From: Rhodococcus sp. WMMA185
GTDB taxonomy: Bacteria; Actinomycetota; Actinomycetes; Mycobacteriales; Mycobacteriaceae
Assembly (NCBI RefSeq): GCF_001767395.1
Contig: NZ_CP017014.1
Location: forward strand, 868,001-932,000
DNA length: 64,000 nucleotides
Direction: 5' to 3'
This document shows, piece after piece, positions 19,519 to 28,804 of the stretch. The notes beneath the pieces were generated by a model. That model was not told the DNA's origin. It saw only the letters and a list, made by a program, of their open reading frames with translations, and did not search any database. The translations under genes and the position numbers were made by a program. Each line of letters starts with the position of its first letter. The first letter of the stretch is position 1.

Positions 19519-19636
19519 GGTTCGGTTCTCCGCTTCTTTCGAATCTGCTGGGCCTCGAGGAAATCATCGTCGCCCACCGGTGATGCGTCCAGGAGAAGTA
19601 CCCGGCATCGAGGCCGGAGAGTGGCAGGATCAGCTC

Positions 19637-20146
19637 ATGACCCTCACCCCGCTCGATCGAAAGCTCATCGCCTGGTCTGCGACTTTCGTGATCTCGCAGG
19701 TCAACATCGCCCGGTTGTTGGGTCCGGTGGCACCCCGGGTCGGCGAGATCCAGACCGCCCGCTCGGCCCGCTCCTACCGGGCGATCCTGGACGGGATGTC
19801 CGACGCCGAGTTGGCCCGCTACCGCAGCCACTACTACCCGGACTTCGTGCACCCCGCGATCTACGCCGTGGCGTTGCGTACGGGCGCGAGGCGCCTGGCC
19901 GAACTGACCCCGCTGTCGCCTACGACGCAGACGGTGCTGGCGGTGGCGCCGGTGATCTCCGCGGCAGGGGACTACGTGGAGAACGTCGTGGGTCTGCATC
20001 TGCTCTCGCATCGAGATCACATCACCGATGCGACGGTGCGCGCCACCACGGCGGTCAGCGTGACCAAATGGGTGCTCGCGCTCGGCGCGCTCGGCTACCT
20101 CTCCCAGGGATTCGTGCGGGTCTGGGCGAAAAAGCTGCGGGGATGA
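19637..20146 (+). CDS. Hypothetical membrane-associated protein
   Basis: ATG 19637 gives 169 residues (upstream in-frame starts exist to 19493 but overlap the divergent hydrolase gene). Features seen: an N-terminal hydrophobic stretch (LIAWSATFVISQVNIARLLG), a polar middle, then hydrophobic segments around TVLAVAPVISAAGDYVENVVG and WVLALGALGYLSQGFVRVW, with a basic C-terminus AKKLRG. No catalytic motif recognised. It lies 29 bases upstream of the sucrase/ferredoxin-like gene and may be co-transcribed with it. Confidence 0.65.
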   Translation: MTLTPLDRKLIAWSATFVISQVNIARLLGPVAPRVGEIQTARSARSYRAILDGMSDAELARYRSHYYPDFVHPAIYAVALRTGARRLAELTPLSPTTQTVLAVAPVISAAGDYVENVVGLHLLSHRDHITDATVRATTAVSVTKWVLALGALGYLSQGFVRVWAKKLRG

Positions 20147-20175
20147 CAGATCGTCGAGGCTGACACAATGGTCTG

Positions 20176-21054
20176 ATGACCGACCCCATCCCCGCCACCT
20201 GCTCCGCCTTGTCTGCGCGGGACGAGCCATTGGCAGGCACCGCCGTGCATGTGAGAGGTTGGGTGTGCCTGGAGTTTCCGGGCGCGTGGGGGCGCGATGT
20301 GCTCGACGGCACTGCACTCGAGCCCGGTCTCGCCCAAGAGCTCGACGCCCGCGCCACCGCTGCAGGGGTGCGGATCATGTTCATTCGCAGACCGGGTCGC
20401 AACACGGCAGCCCCGCAGCGGCGGCAGGTGCTGTTGGCGCAGTCGCACCCGGAGCGGTCCTGGTGTGAGCGGCTCGAGATCGGTACTCCGGCCGACCTCC
20501 TCGATCTGGACTTCAGCCTGGTTGCCGGCGCCCCGCCTGGTCTCGGCGACCCGGTGGCGGAGCCCATCGTCCTGGTGTGCGCGCATGGGAAAAGGGATCA
20601 GTGCTGCGCCGTGGTGGGGCGCCCGGTCGCCGCCGAACTGGCTGCCGAGTTCGGCGACGCGGTGTGGGAGTGCTCGCACACGGGAGGGCATCGCTTCGCG
20701 CCCTCGATGATTCTTCTGCCGACCGGCTACACCTACGGTCGGTTGTCTGCGCAGCAGAGCCTCGACGTGGTGCGCGCCGCGGTTCGGGGTGAGGTACCCA
20801 GGACCGGCCTCCGGGGCCGTAGCTCATGGGACACGAAGGGCCAGGTCGCCGAGCTCGCCGTCCGGGAGCTGATCGATGCAGCCCCGAACGCGCTGACAGT
20901 CGAGCCGAATTCTGTTGTCGCCCACAGGGACGGGCGTCGCTGGGCTGTCGATGTGGAAGAGCGAGAATTGTCGCCTCGGCCGACGAGTTGCGCGGCAGCA
21001 CCGAAGCCGGTTCGTCCGGTCGTTGCCACCAGTGTCCGCGCGCTGGCGCCTTGA
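20176..21054 (+). CDS. Sucrase/ferredoxin-like protein (thioredoxin-fold [2Fe-2S])
   Basis: The 292-residue protein matches the Suc_Fer-like family. The C-terminal half has CAHGKRDQCCAVVGRP and WECSHTGGHRFAPSM, which supply the cysteines and histidines thought to hold a [2Fe-2S] cluster in a thioredoxin fold. The N-terminal half is the characteristic GWVCLEFPGAWGRDVL. The function is unknown in bacteria; electron transfer is inferred from the fold. Confidence 0.82.
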   Translation: MTDPIPATCSALSARDEPLAGTAVHVRGWVCLEFPGAWGRDVLDGTALEPGLAQELDARATAAGVRIMFIRRPGRNTAAPQRRQVLLAQSHPERSWCERLEIGTPADLLDLDFSLVAGAPPGLGDPVAEPIVLVCAHGKRDQCCAVVGRPVAAELAAEFGDAVWECSHTGGHRFAPSMILLPTGYTYGRLSAQQSLDVVRAAVRGEVPRTGLRGRSSWDTKGQVAELAVRELIDAAPNALTVEPNSVVAHRDGRRWAVDVEERELSPRPTSCAAAPKPVRPVVATSVRALAP

Positions 21055-21064
21055 ACCGGCGTGA

Positions 21065-23071
21065 TCACCAGTGGGCGCCGGGCACCAGCCTTCCGATCTG
21101 GCGTGCGGCACGACCCAACACGGACGGCTTGTCATCGTGGTGCATGCCTGCCGGCTCGTCGGCGTGCTCCTCGAAGCGTGGCGGAGTCGGTGTGGCTTCA
21201 CCCTTCGCCGCCTGCGAATCCGGGAACCTGCGATAGACCTGATGCATCAAGCGGTCCTTGGTGGCGGGGGTGAAGAGTTGGCCGAACTCGCCGAGGGTGC
21301 CGACCGGAACATCGATTCGCTTGGGCCGTTCGATCAGCGCCCGGACGACCATCGCCGCCGCCCTTTCCGGTGACATGCTGGGGCTGTCGTTGTAATGGCT
21401 CGTCGGCTGGATCATCGGTGTCTTGACCAACGGCATATGGATGGTGGTGAATGTGATTCCATCCGAAAGTGTTTCGGCGGCGGCAACGTCGGTGAAGCCG
21501 TCGAGTGCCGCTTTGCTCGCGATGTAGGCCGAGAATCGGGGTGACGCGAACTGCACGCCGGCGCTGCTGACATTGACTATGTGGCCGAATCGCCGTTCCC
21601 GCATCTGCGGCAGGAACGCGAGGACGAGTCGCACCGCGCCGAAGTAGTTGACGGCCATCGTGCGCTCGAAGTCGTGGAGTCGGTCCGTCGAGCGGTAGAG
21701 GCCGCGCCGGATCGATCGTCCGGCATTGTTGACCAGCATGTCGATGTGATCGTGTTCGGCGAGAATGGTCTCGACGGTGCGCTTCACGGCCGCATCGTCG
21801 GTGATGTCGCAGGGATAGCCGAAGGCCTCACCGCCCTCCTCGCGGATCTCGGCCACCACTGCTTGCAGTTCCTCAGCGCGCCGGGCGAGGAGGATCACCC
21901 TTGCGCCTTCACCAGCTGTCGCGATCGCGGCGCTCCGCCCGATGCCGGACGAGGCGCCCGTGATGACGACGTGCCTATGCATGAGAGGGCCGTCGGGGTG
22001 CGGACGACGCGCGCGGTCCGGATCGAGGTGCTCGGTCCAGTACGTCCACAGCTTGTCGGTGTAGGACGCGAAGTCTGGAACCTGGATGCCCGTGCCACGC
22101 AATGCGTCCTGGGTGTCGTCGCTTGCGAACACCGCGGGCATGCTCGAGTTCTCGGCGAGAACCGGTGGAATCTTCAGCCCCCGAAGTGCCAGCTTCCGGC
22201 CGGTGTCGAGGACGGAGTTCGCTGCCGGTGTGAGGAAGGGGCGGACGAGTCCTCCGGGCAGGCTGGCCGCGGGGTGGGGGGCGCCGGCGGCCTTGGCGAG
22301 CGCGCCGTAGATCTCCCGGACCGGTTGAGGACGCGGATTGACGAGATGGAAGGTGTGACCGTCCCGCTGCGGCGCCGCCATCAACTCCACGATGGCCGCC
22401 GCCACGTAGTCGACCGGAACCAGGTTGACCGACCCGATCCGGGGGACGGCCACCGGCAGCGATTCCGGGAGTTTCGCGAGTGCCGCGATCGCGGGAAACA
22501 GGAAGTACAGTCCGTCGATCTTGTCCATCTCTCCCGTGACCGAACTGCCGACCACCATGGAGGGGCGGTAGATGCGCCAGCGCAGTCCTTCTGCCTCGCG
22601 CACCAGCTTCTCCGCTTCGAACTTGGTGCGGTGATACGCAGTGGGAAAGCCCTGGCCGAGGTCGAGATCTCGTTCGGTGAACCGGCCGGCGTAGTCTCCC
22701 GCGACGGCGATGGATGAGACGTGATGCAAGGTGGCGTCCAGTTGCCGCGCCAGAGCAATCACCGAACGGGTGCCCTCGACATTCGTGGCAGCCTGCTCGT
22801 CGCCGACCGTGAGGTCGTAGATCGCTCCGAGGTGCAGCACGTGGTCGGCGGCGGGCGCCGTCGTGATCCCGAGGCCTGGTTCGGTGAGATCGCCGATCAG
22901 GGAGTGCACCCGGTCGCCGCCGGGCATGGCGTCGACGAGAGTCTGCAGTCGTGCGGCGGATGCGGGGCGGACGAGGACGTGGATCTCGGCGGAGGCGTCA
23001 CGGTCGAGGATCCGGGGCAGCACGTGGCGACCCAGGAACCCGGTTCCGCCGGTAACGAGATATGTGGCCAT
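21065..23071 (-). CDS. acrA1: Bifunctional SDR fusion, AcrA1-like fatty acyl-CoA reductase
   Basis: The 668-residue protein joins two NAD(P)-binding domains. Residues 1-360 are an extended, FAR-type SDR (MATYLVTGGTGFLGRHVLPRIL, HLGAIYDLTV, and a YHRTKFEAEKL Y-x3-K). Residues 370-600 are a classical SDR (HVVITGASSGIGRSAA, NNAG, the Ser of NVSSAG and the YIASK active site). The same fusion and location near imuA'/guaA occur in M. tuberculosis Rv3391 (AcrA1), implicated in reducing long-chain acyl-CoA to alcohol or aldehyde for lipids. It starts 33 bases downstream of the MMPL gene on the same strand, so a lipid-modification/export operon is likely. Confidence 0.82.
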   Translation of the reverse strand: MATYLVTGGTGFLGRHVLPRILDRDASAEIHVLVRPASAARLQTLVDAMPGGDRVHSLIGDLTEPGLGITTAPAADHVLHLGAIYDLTVGDEQAATNVEGTRSVIALARQLDATLHHVSSIAVAGDYAGRFTERDLDLGQGFPTAYHRTKFEAEKLVREAEGLRWRIYRPSMVVGSSVTGEMDKIDGLYFLFPAIAALAKLPESLPVAVPRIGSVNLVPVDYVAAAIVELMAAPQRDGHTFHLVNPRPQPVREIYGALAKAAGAPHPAASLPGGLVRPFLTPAANSVLDTGRKLALRGLKIPPVLAENSSMPAVFASDDTQDALRGTGIQVPDFASYTDKLWTYWTEHLDPDRARRPHPDGPLMHRHVVITGASSGIGRSAAIATAGEGARVILLARRAEELQAVVAEIREEGGEAFGYPCDITDDAAVKRTVETILAEHDHIDMLVNNAGRSIRRGLYRSTDRLHDFERTMAVNYFGAVRLVLAFLPQMRERRFGHIVNVSSAGVQFASPRFSAYIASKAALDGFTDVAAAETLSDGITFTTIHMPLVKTPMIQPTSHYNDSPSMSPERAAAMVVRALIERPKRIDVPVGTLGEFGQLFTPATKDRLMHQVYRRFPDSQAAKGEATPTPPRFEEHADEPAGMHHDDKPSVLGRAARQIGRLVPGAHW

Positions 23072-23081
23072 CCTCTAATCT

Positions 23082-23095
23082 TTACTCCAAAGTAA
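23082..23095 (-). promoter_or_regulatory. Perfect TTACT-N4-AGTAA palindrome in front of acrA1
   Basis: TTACT and AGTAA flank four bases, 11 bases upstream of the acrA1 start and just past the MMPL stop. Short palindromes of this kind are typical TetR-family operators. No regulator gene is adjacent, so this is a candidate only. Confidence 0.35.
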
Positions 23096-23104
23096 GATAA
23101 TTCA

Positions 23105-25225
23105 CTAATGGCCGAGGCCAACCTTGTCGTGAAGCTTCTTCATCCAGGTCGGAGCCCACCAGTTGACCTCGCCCATCAGTTTCACCAGGGACGGCACGAG
23201 CAGCATGCGGATCACCGTCGCGTCGACGATGAGCGCAACGATCATGCCTACACCCAGGAACCTCATGATCGACAGGCCGGAGATCGTGAACGCTCCGGTC
23301 ACCACGACGAGGAGCAGAGCGGCCGCGGTCACGATCCGTCCCGTGCGCTGGGCGGCGAAGCGCACCGATTCCTCGGTGGTTGCACCCGCAGCGTGCGCCT
23401 CGACCATGCGGGACATGAGAAACACCTCGTAGTCGGTCGACAGCCCGAAGACGACGGCGAGGATGAGGACCACGAATGTCGCTTCGAGTGGTGCCGTGCT
23501 GACGCCCAGCAAACTTGCGCCGTGCCCGAGTTCGAAGATCCAGGTGAGCACACCGAATGTCGCGGCGAGGCTCAGACCCGCCATCGCCACGGCCTTGATC
23601 GGCAAGACCACCGAACCGAACGCCAGGAACAGCAGGATCAGGGTGGAGCTGACCATGATCGTGACCATGACGGGAAGCCATCTGACGATCGCGGCGTTGC
23701 CGTCGTCGACGGTCGCCTGGCCACCGCCTACCAGGATCTCGGTGCTGCTCGGTGCGGGAATGGCGCGGAGGTCGCGAACAGCGGCGCTCTGGTCGTCCGT
23801 GGTGACACCTTCGGAGTAGACCGCCTGCACCGCGACCAGTTGGTTGTTCGACCCCACGACGACGGCTTCACCGATTCCGTTCACCTGTCGGGCGGCCTGC
23901 GCGACGGCCGCCCCGTCGGACGCGGTCGGTGCAACACCGTCGATGCCGCGCACGATGAGCGTGGCGCCGTTGCCGGTGGTGGGGAACTCGGTCGCCAACG
24001 TGTCGGTGGCAATGCGGGCTGGATCGTTTGCGGGTAGCGCCGTGTAGGTGACGCTGCCGAGCGAGGCGCTGAGCAGGGGGGAGGCAAAAAGCAGCAGCCC
24101 CGCAACTATCCCCACCGCTATCGCGGCCGGACGTCGCATCACCGACGTCACCACCGATCCCCAGAACTTGCGTGCCCGCAATTCCCCGCGCAATGCCGCC
24201 CCCTCTCGCCAGCTCAGCGCATTGATCCGGTGGCCGAGAATCGCGAGCAATGCTGGGACTGCGGACAGCGACAGCAGAACCGCACTCGCGACTGCGGCGA
24301 TAGCGCCGAAACCAAGGGATTTGATCACGTCCTGCGGGAACACGAGCATTCCGGAGAAGGCGCACACGAGAAGTAGCCCGGAAAACAGGATGGTGCGGCC
24401 AGCCGTGTTGATCGTGCGCCGGGTCGCCTCGGCGGGATCGGAACCGGATTCGAGTTCTTCGCGGAAGCGTCCGACGATGAACAGCCCGTAGTCGATGGCG
24501 AGCCCGAGACCGAGAAGGGAGGCCACATTGATGGCGAATGAACTGACCTCGGTGAACAGGGTCAGCAGCCGCAGGGTGGCCAGGGCGCTGAAGATCGAGA
24601 GCAGCCCGACGAACACCGGAACGGCCGCCGCGACCAGCCCGCCGAAGATGAAGATCAGCAGTACGAGAGTGATGGGTAGCGCGATCGCCTCCGCCAGTAT
24701 GAGATCGTGCTGCAACCGGTTGTTGAACGCCACGCCGACGACCGAGTTGCCGGCGAATTCCGTGTCGATACCGTCTATTTCGAGTTTGGGCAGCAGATCG
24801 TTGAAGTTGGCCGGGGTGATTCCGGCGTCGGGATCGACGGTGATGGCAGCAGTGGCCTTGGTGCCGTCCTTCGACACCATCAGTTGTTTCGTCGCCGGCG
24901 GGGCGGTCCAGTAGGACGTGATCGAAAACGTCGGGACGTCGGCGGCGAACTGGTCGAGGCTTGCGGTGACCTGTGGCCCGATGTCTTCGAGGGTCTCGCC
25001 GGCGGGTGCGGAGTAGATGACGATGATGTCCGGTGTCTGCGGGCCCAGATTGTCCTCGACTATTCGGGCCACCTCGGCAGATTCGCTACCGGGATCGATG
25101 AAACCGCCCGAGCTGAGCTTCGCAAAGACGCCCGTGCCCCACGCACCGCTGACCAGGACGATCATCACGGCGAGGGCCAGGACCCAACGCTTGCGCGAGA
25201 CAACGGTCGAGGCCCAGCGAGTCAT
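23105..25225 (-). CDS. MMPL-family RND transporter
   Basis: The 706-residue protein has the RND duplicated layout. The first membrane helix (RWVLALAVMIVLVSGAWGTGVFA) is followed by an extracytoplasmic domain, five to six helices including GLGLAIDYGLFIVGRFREELESG (the conserved proton-relay Asp-Tyr pair), a second periplasmic loop, and a second helical bundle with VFGLSTDYEVFLMSRMVEAH. The length is that of short MMPL/actinorhodin-type exporters rather than the ~950-residue mycobacterial MmpLs. The following acrA1 gene suggests a lipid cargo (inference). It is divergent from dnaE2, whose LexA box lies 182 bases from this start. Confidence 0.85.
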   Translation of the reverse strand: MTRWASTVVSRKRWVLALAVMIVLVSGAWGTGVFAKLSSGGFIDPGSESAEVARIVEDNLGPQTPDIIVIYSAPAGETLEDIGPQVTASLDQFAADVPTFSITSYWTAPPATKQLMVSKDGTKATAAITVDPDAGITPANFNDLLPKLEIDGIDTEFAGNSVVGVAFNNRLQHDLILAEAIALPITLVLLIFIFGGLVAAAVPVFVGLLSIFSALATLRLLTLFTEVSSFAINVASLLGLGLAIDYGLFIVGRFREELESGSDPAEATRRTINTAGRTILFSGLLLVCAFSGMLVFPQDVIKSLGFGAIAAVASAVLLSLSAVPALLAILGHRINALSWREGAALRGELRARKFWGSVVTSVMRRPAAIAVGIVAGLLLFASPLLSASLGSVTYTALPANDPARIATDTLATEFPTTGNGATLIVRGIDGVAPTASDGAAVAQAARQVNGIGEAVVVGSNNQLVAVQAVYSEGVTTDDQSAAVRDLRAIPAPSSTEILVGGGQATVDDGNAAIVRWLPVMVTIMVSSTLILLFLAFGSVVLPIKAVAMAGLSLAATFGVLTWIFELGHGASLLGVSTAPLEATFVVLILAVVFGLSTDYEVFLMSRMVEAHAAGATTEESVRFAAQRTGRIVTAAALLLVVVTGAFTISGLSIMRFLGVGMIVALIVDATVIRMLLVPSLVKLMGEVNWWAPTWMKKLHDKVGLGH

Positions 25226-25407
25226 GCGGCATCTCCGGATCGGGTTCGTCGGTGGCTATTGCGACTGCCGACTGTAGCGCCGGTCTTCGGTGCGGTAGTT
25301 GCCCGAGTGCGCAGACCTGCAGCGGAAGCGCCGAATGGACGCTGCAGAAGTGCGCACCCGAAACCGGCATTGACCGACCCCTGGGCGGAATGACACACTG
25401 AAATATA

Positions 25408-25423
25408 TCGAACATACGTTCGA
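25408..25423 (+). promoter_or_regulatory. LexA (SOS) box upstream of dnaE2
   Basis: TCGAACATACGTTCGA is a perfect match to TCGAAC-N4-GTTCGA, centred 46 bases before the dnaE2 start. It predicts strong LexA repression and DNA-damage induction. Confidence 0.93.
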
Positions 25424-25461
25424 CAATTGCGTCTTTTCCCGGGACGAAGGGATGCAGTCAT

Positions 25462-28400
25462 ATGAGCTGGGGAAATGGTCCGCCGACGTGGTCCGAGATG
25501 GAGAGGGTCCTCTCGGGCAGGCCGGGGCGTGTCAGCCCGGAATCGCTGTATCCGGGCGACGGCAGCGACAGCCCCGCGTGGTCACGTAAGCGCGGGGAGT
25601 ATCGGCCAGGCAATCAGGAGCGTGGCAGTTCCGCGGTGCCGTACGCCGAACTGCACGCACATTCGGCGTTCAGTTTCCTCGACGGAGCCTCGCCACCGGA
25701 GGAGTTGGTGGAGGAGGCTGTCCGGCTCGGCCTCGAGGCTATTGCGCTCACCGATCACGACGGGTTCTACGGTGTGGTCCGGTTCGCGGAAGCGGCGAAG
25801 GAACTGGGCATGCGCACCGTATTCGGTTCCGAACTGACCTTGGAGGACGGGCACCTGTTGGTGTTGGCCCGGGGCCAGGAAGGGTATCGACGGCTTTCCC
25901 GGGAGATCGCGGCGGCGCATCTCGCGGGTGGGGAGAAGGGCAAGCTTCGCTATGACGTCGACCAGCTCGCCGAGGCTGCGGGAGGGCACTGGCAGATCCT
26001 GACCGGCTGCCGGATGGGACATGTACGTCAGGCGCTGGCCGAGGGCGGCCCGGAAGCCGCGGCCGGCCGGTTGCGTGAGTTGATCGACCGATTCGGGGCC
26101 GATCGGGTCACGGTCGAACTGACCTGTCACGGCATCCCGGAAGACGCAGAGCGCAACGCTTTCCTCGCCGAACTCGCGCACCGGCACGGACTTCGGACCG
26201 TAGCTTCCACTGCGGCGCATTTCTCCGATCCTGCGCGCCGGCGACTGGCTATGGCGATGGCTGCCGTTCGCGCGCGAGAGAGCCTCGACGACGCGGCCGG
26301 TCATCTTCCGCCGGCAGGCGGAGAGCACCTCAGGTCGGGTGAGGAGATGGCACATCTTTTCGCCGCGTACCCGGAAGCCGTCCGTGGTGCGGCGGAGATC
26401 GGGCTCGAGTGTGCGTTCGACCTGCGGCTCATCGCGCCGCAGCTACCACCGTTCGACGTCCCAGCCGGGCACACCGAGGCCAGTTGGCTGCGTCAGCTCA
26501 CGATGGACGGTGCCCGCCACCGGTACGGTGCGCCGGCAGACCGGCCGGAAGCTTACCGGCAGCTCGAGCACGAGCTGAGCATCATCACCGAGCTCGATTT
26601 CCCGGGCTACTTCCTGGTGGTCCATGACATCGTGTCGTTCTGCAAGAACAACGACATCCTTTGTCAGGGAAGAGGTTCCGCCGCCAATTCTGCCGTCTGC
26701 TATGCCATCGGCATTACCAACGTGGATCCCGTGCGCAACAAACTTCTGTTCGAACGCTTCCTCTCGCCCGAGCGTGACGGTCCACCGGACATCGATGTCG
26801 ACATCGAATCGGATCGCCGGGAAGAGGCCATCCAGCACGTCTACGCCAAGTACGGACGCCGGTATGCGGCCCAGGTGGCGAACGTCATCACCTATCGCGG
26901 AAGGTCGTCGGTGCGGGACATGGCCCGGGCACTGGGATTTTCCCAGGGCCAGCAGGATGCGTGGAGCAAGCAGGTCAGCCGTTGGGGCAACAGCCTGGCG
27001 AGCGCAGCGACGGGGGGTGTCGACACTGCGAGCGAAGCGACGGGGGGTGTCAACACTGCGAGCGCAGCGACGGACTCCGATATTCCGCCAGCTGTCCTCG
27101 AACTGGCGTCCCAGATCGAGGGGTATCCGCGGCATCTCGGCATTCATTCCGGGGGCATGGTGATCTGCGACCGGCCCATCTCCGATGTGTGCCCGGTGGA
27201 GTGGGCGCGCATGGAGAATCGCAGCGTGCTGCAGTGGGACAAGGACGACTGCGCGGCAGTGGGGCTGGTGAAGTTCGACATGCTGGGCCTCGGCATGCTC
27301 TCGGCCCTGCATTACATGATCGACCTGGTGGCCGAACACAAAGGGATTGTGGTGGATCTGGCGCAGTTGGACCTGTCGGAGGAGGCCGTCTACGAGATGC
27401 TGCAGCGGGCGGATTCGGTCGGGGTTTTTCAGGTGGAGTCGCGGGCGCAGATGGCCACTCTACCGAGGTTGAAACCACGAAACTTCTACGATCTGGTGGT
27501 GGAGGTGGCGCTCATCCGGCCCGGTCCGATCCAGGGTGGTTCGGTGCACCCCTACATCCGCCGTCGCAACAAGCTCGAGCCCGTGACCTACGACCATCCG
27601 TCACTGGAGAAGGCGTTGAAGCGGACGCTGGGTGTGCCGCTGTTCCAGGAGCAATTGATGCAAATGGCGGTCGATGTCGCGGGTTTCAGCCCCGCCGAGG
27701 CCGACCGACTCCGCCGCGCCATGGGCTCCAAGCGTTCACCCGAGAAGATGGAACAGTTGAAGGGACGGCTCTATCAGGGCATGCGCGATCTGCACGGTAT
27801 CGGTGGAGAAGTGGCCGACCGGATCTACGAGAAGCTGTACGCCTTCGCGAACTTCGGTTTCCCCGAAAGTCATTCGCAGAGTTTCGCGGCGCTGGTGTTC
27901 TATTCCTCGTGGTTCAAGCTGCACCATCCGGCGGCGTTCTGTGCCGGACTGCTTCGGGCGCAACCGATGGGGTTCTATTCACCGCAGTCGCTGGTGGCCG
28001 ACGCCCGCAGGCACGGAGTGCGGGTCCACGGCGCCGACATCAACGCCAGTCTCCCGTATGCCACCGTCGAGGCCGATGGATCGGAGGTACGTCTCGGGCT
28101 GGGGGAAGTGCGGCACATCGGTACCTCGCTGGCCGAGCGGATCGTCGAATCCCGTGCCGAAGGGGGGCCGTTCACGTCATTCCTCGATCTCACCGGAAGG
28201 GTGGAACTGTCTACGGCACAAGCGGAATCGTTGGCTACCGCAGGGGCCCTCGACAGTTTCGGGATCTCGCGTCGGGAGGCACTGTGGGCAGCGGGTGCCG
28301 CGGCGGGGGAGCGCCGCGACCGGTTGCCGGGCATCGGCGCATCCACCCGCGCGCCGACCCTGCCGGGGATGAGTGATCTCGAACTGGCCGCGGCAGACGT

Positions 28401-28782
28401 GTGGGCCACAGGAGTCTCGCCGGATACCTATCCAACTGAATTTCTGCGCCCGCAACTCGATGCGCTCGGAGTGGTTCCGGCAGCGGGATTGCTGGAGGTG
28501 CCCGACGGAGACCGGGTCCTCGTGGGTGGAGCGGTGACGCACCGGCAGCGGCCGGCAACGGCAGCCGGCGTCACATTCATCAACCTCGAGGACGAGACCG
28601 GGATGGTCAACGTGGTGTGCTCGGTGGGTCTGTGGGCCCGGTACCGCAAACTCGCCGGCACGGCGCCGGCATTGCTGGTTCGCGGCGTGGTGCAGAACGC
28701 GGAGGGTGCTGTGACGGTGGTGGCGGATCGATTGCAGTTGATGGATTTGCGGGTGTCCGCGAAATCCCGGGACTTCCGGTGA
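25462..28782 (+). CDS. dnaE2: Error-prone DNA polymerase III alpha subunit DnaE2
   Basis: The 1106-residue protein starts MSWGNGPPTWSEMERVL, close to mycobacterial DnaE2. An N-terminal PHP domain (AELHAHSAFSFLDGAS, ITDHDGFYGVVRF-type) precedes the C-family polymerase core with catalytic acids in PDIDVDIESDRREE and the FVESHSQSFA-like FPESHSQSFAALVFY segment. A C-terminal OB-fold (RVLVGGAVTHRQRPATAAGVTFINLEDETG) follows. It carries out translesion synthesis with ImuA' and ImuB. A 30-bp repeat adds about 26 residues, rich in Ala/Thr/Gly, near residues 512-537. It is controlled by the LexA box upstream and shares the intergenic region with the MMPL gene. Confidence 0.95.
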   Translation: MSWGNGPPTWSEMERVLSGRPGRVSPESLYPGDGSDSPAWSRKRGEYRPGNQERGSSAVPYAELHAHSAFSFLDGASPPEELVEEAVRLGLEAIALTDHDGFYGVVRFAEAAKELGMRTVFGSELTLEDGHLLVLARGQEGYRRLSREIAAAHLAGGEKGKLRYDVDQLAEAAGGHWQILTGCRMGHVRQALAEGGPEAAAGRLRELIDRFGADRVTVELTCHGIPEDAERNAFLAELAHRHGLRTVASTAAHFSDPARRRLAMAMAAVRARESLDDAAGHLPPAGGEHLRSGEEMAHLFAAYPEAVRGAAEIGLECAFDLRLIAPQLPPFDVPAGHTEASWLRQLTMDGARHRYGAPADRPEAYRQLEHELSIITELDFPGYFLVVHDIVSFCKNNDILCQGRGSAANSAVCYAIGITNVDPVRNKLLFERFLSPERDGPPDIDVDIESDRREEAIQHVYAKYGRRYAAQVANVITYRGRSSVRDMARALGFSQGQQDAWSKQVSRWGNSLASAATGGVDTASEATGGVNTASAATDSDIPPAVLELASQIEGYPRHLGIHSGGMVICDRPISDVCPVEWARMENRSVLQWDKDDCAAVGLVKFDMLGLGMLSALHYMIDLVAEHKGIVVDLAQLDLSEEAVYEMLQRADSVGVFQVESRAQMATLPRLKPRNFYDLVVEVALIRPGPIQGGSVHPYIRRRNKLEPVTYDHPSLEKALKRTLGVPLFQEQLMQMAVDVAGFSPAEADRLRRAMGSKRSPEKMEQLKGRLYQGMRDLHGIGGEVADRIYEKLYAFANFGFPESHSQSFAALVFYSSWFKLHHPAAFCAGLLRAQPMGFYSPQSLVADARRHGVRVHGADINASLPYATVEADGSEVRLGLGEVRHIGTSLAERIVESRAEGGPFTSFLDLTGRVELSTAQAESLATAGALDSFGISRREALWAAGAAAGERRDRLPGIGASTRAPTLPGMSDLELAAADVWATGVSPDTYPTEFLRPQLDALGVVPAAGLLEVPDGDRVLVGGAVTHRQRPATAAGVTFINLEDETGMVNVVCSVGLWARYRKLAGTAPALLVRGVVQNAEGAVTVVADRLQLMDLRVSAKSRDFR
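26998..27073 (+). repeat. In-frame 30-bp tandem repeat inside dnaE2
   Basis: Two full 30-bp units (27001-27030 and 27031-27060) and a 13-base partial unit encode SAATGGVDTA, SEATGGVNTA and SAATDSD. The units differ at two positions. The inserted peptide lies between the polymerase segments SKQVSRWGN and PPAVLELASQI, a place where a flexible loop could tolerate it. The core GAGCGCAGCGA resembles GCGAGCG-type dispersed sequences of actinobacteria. Confidence 0.88.
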
Positions 28783-28804
28783 GATCGCGCCCTAACATTC
28801 GGGC

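Noticed and set aside
26998-27073. Possible insertion sequence scar in dnaE2
   Set aside because: No terminal inverted repeats or target duplication; a simple in-frame tandem repeat explains it.
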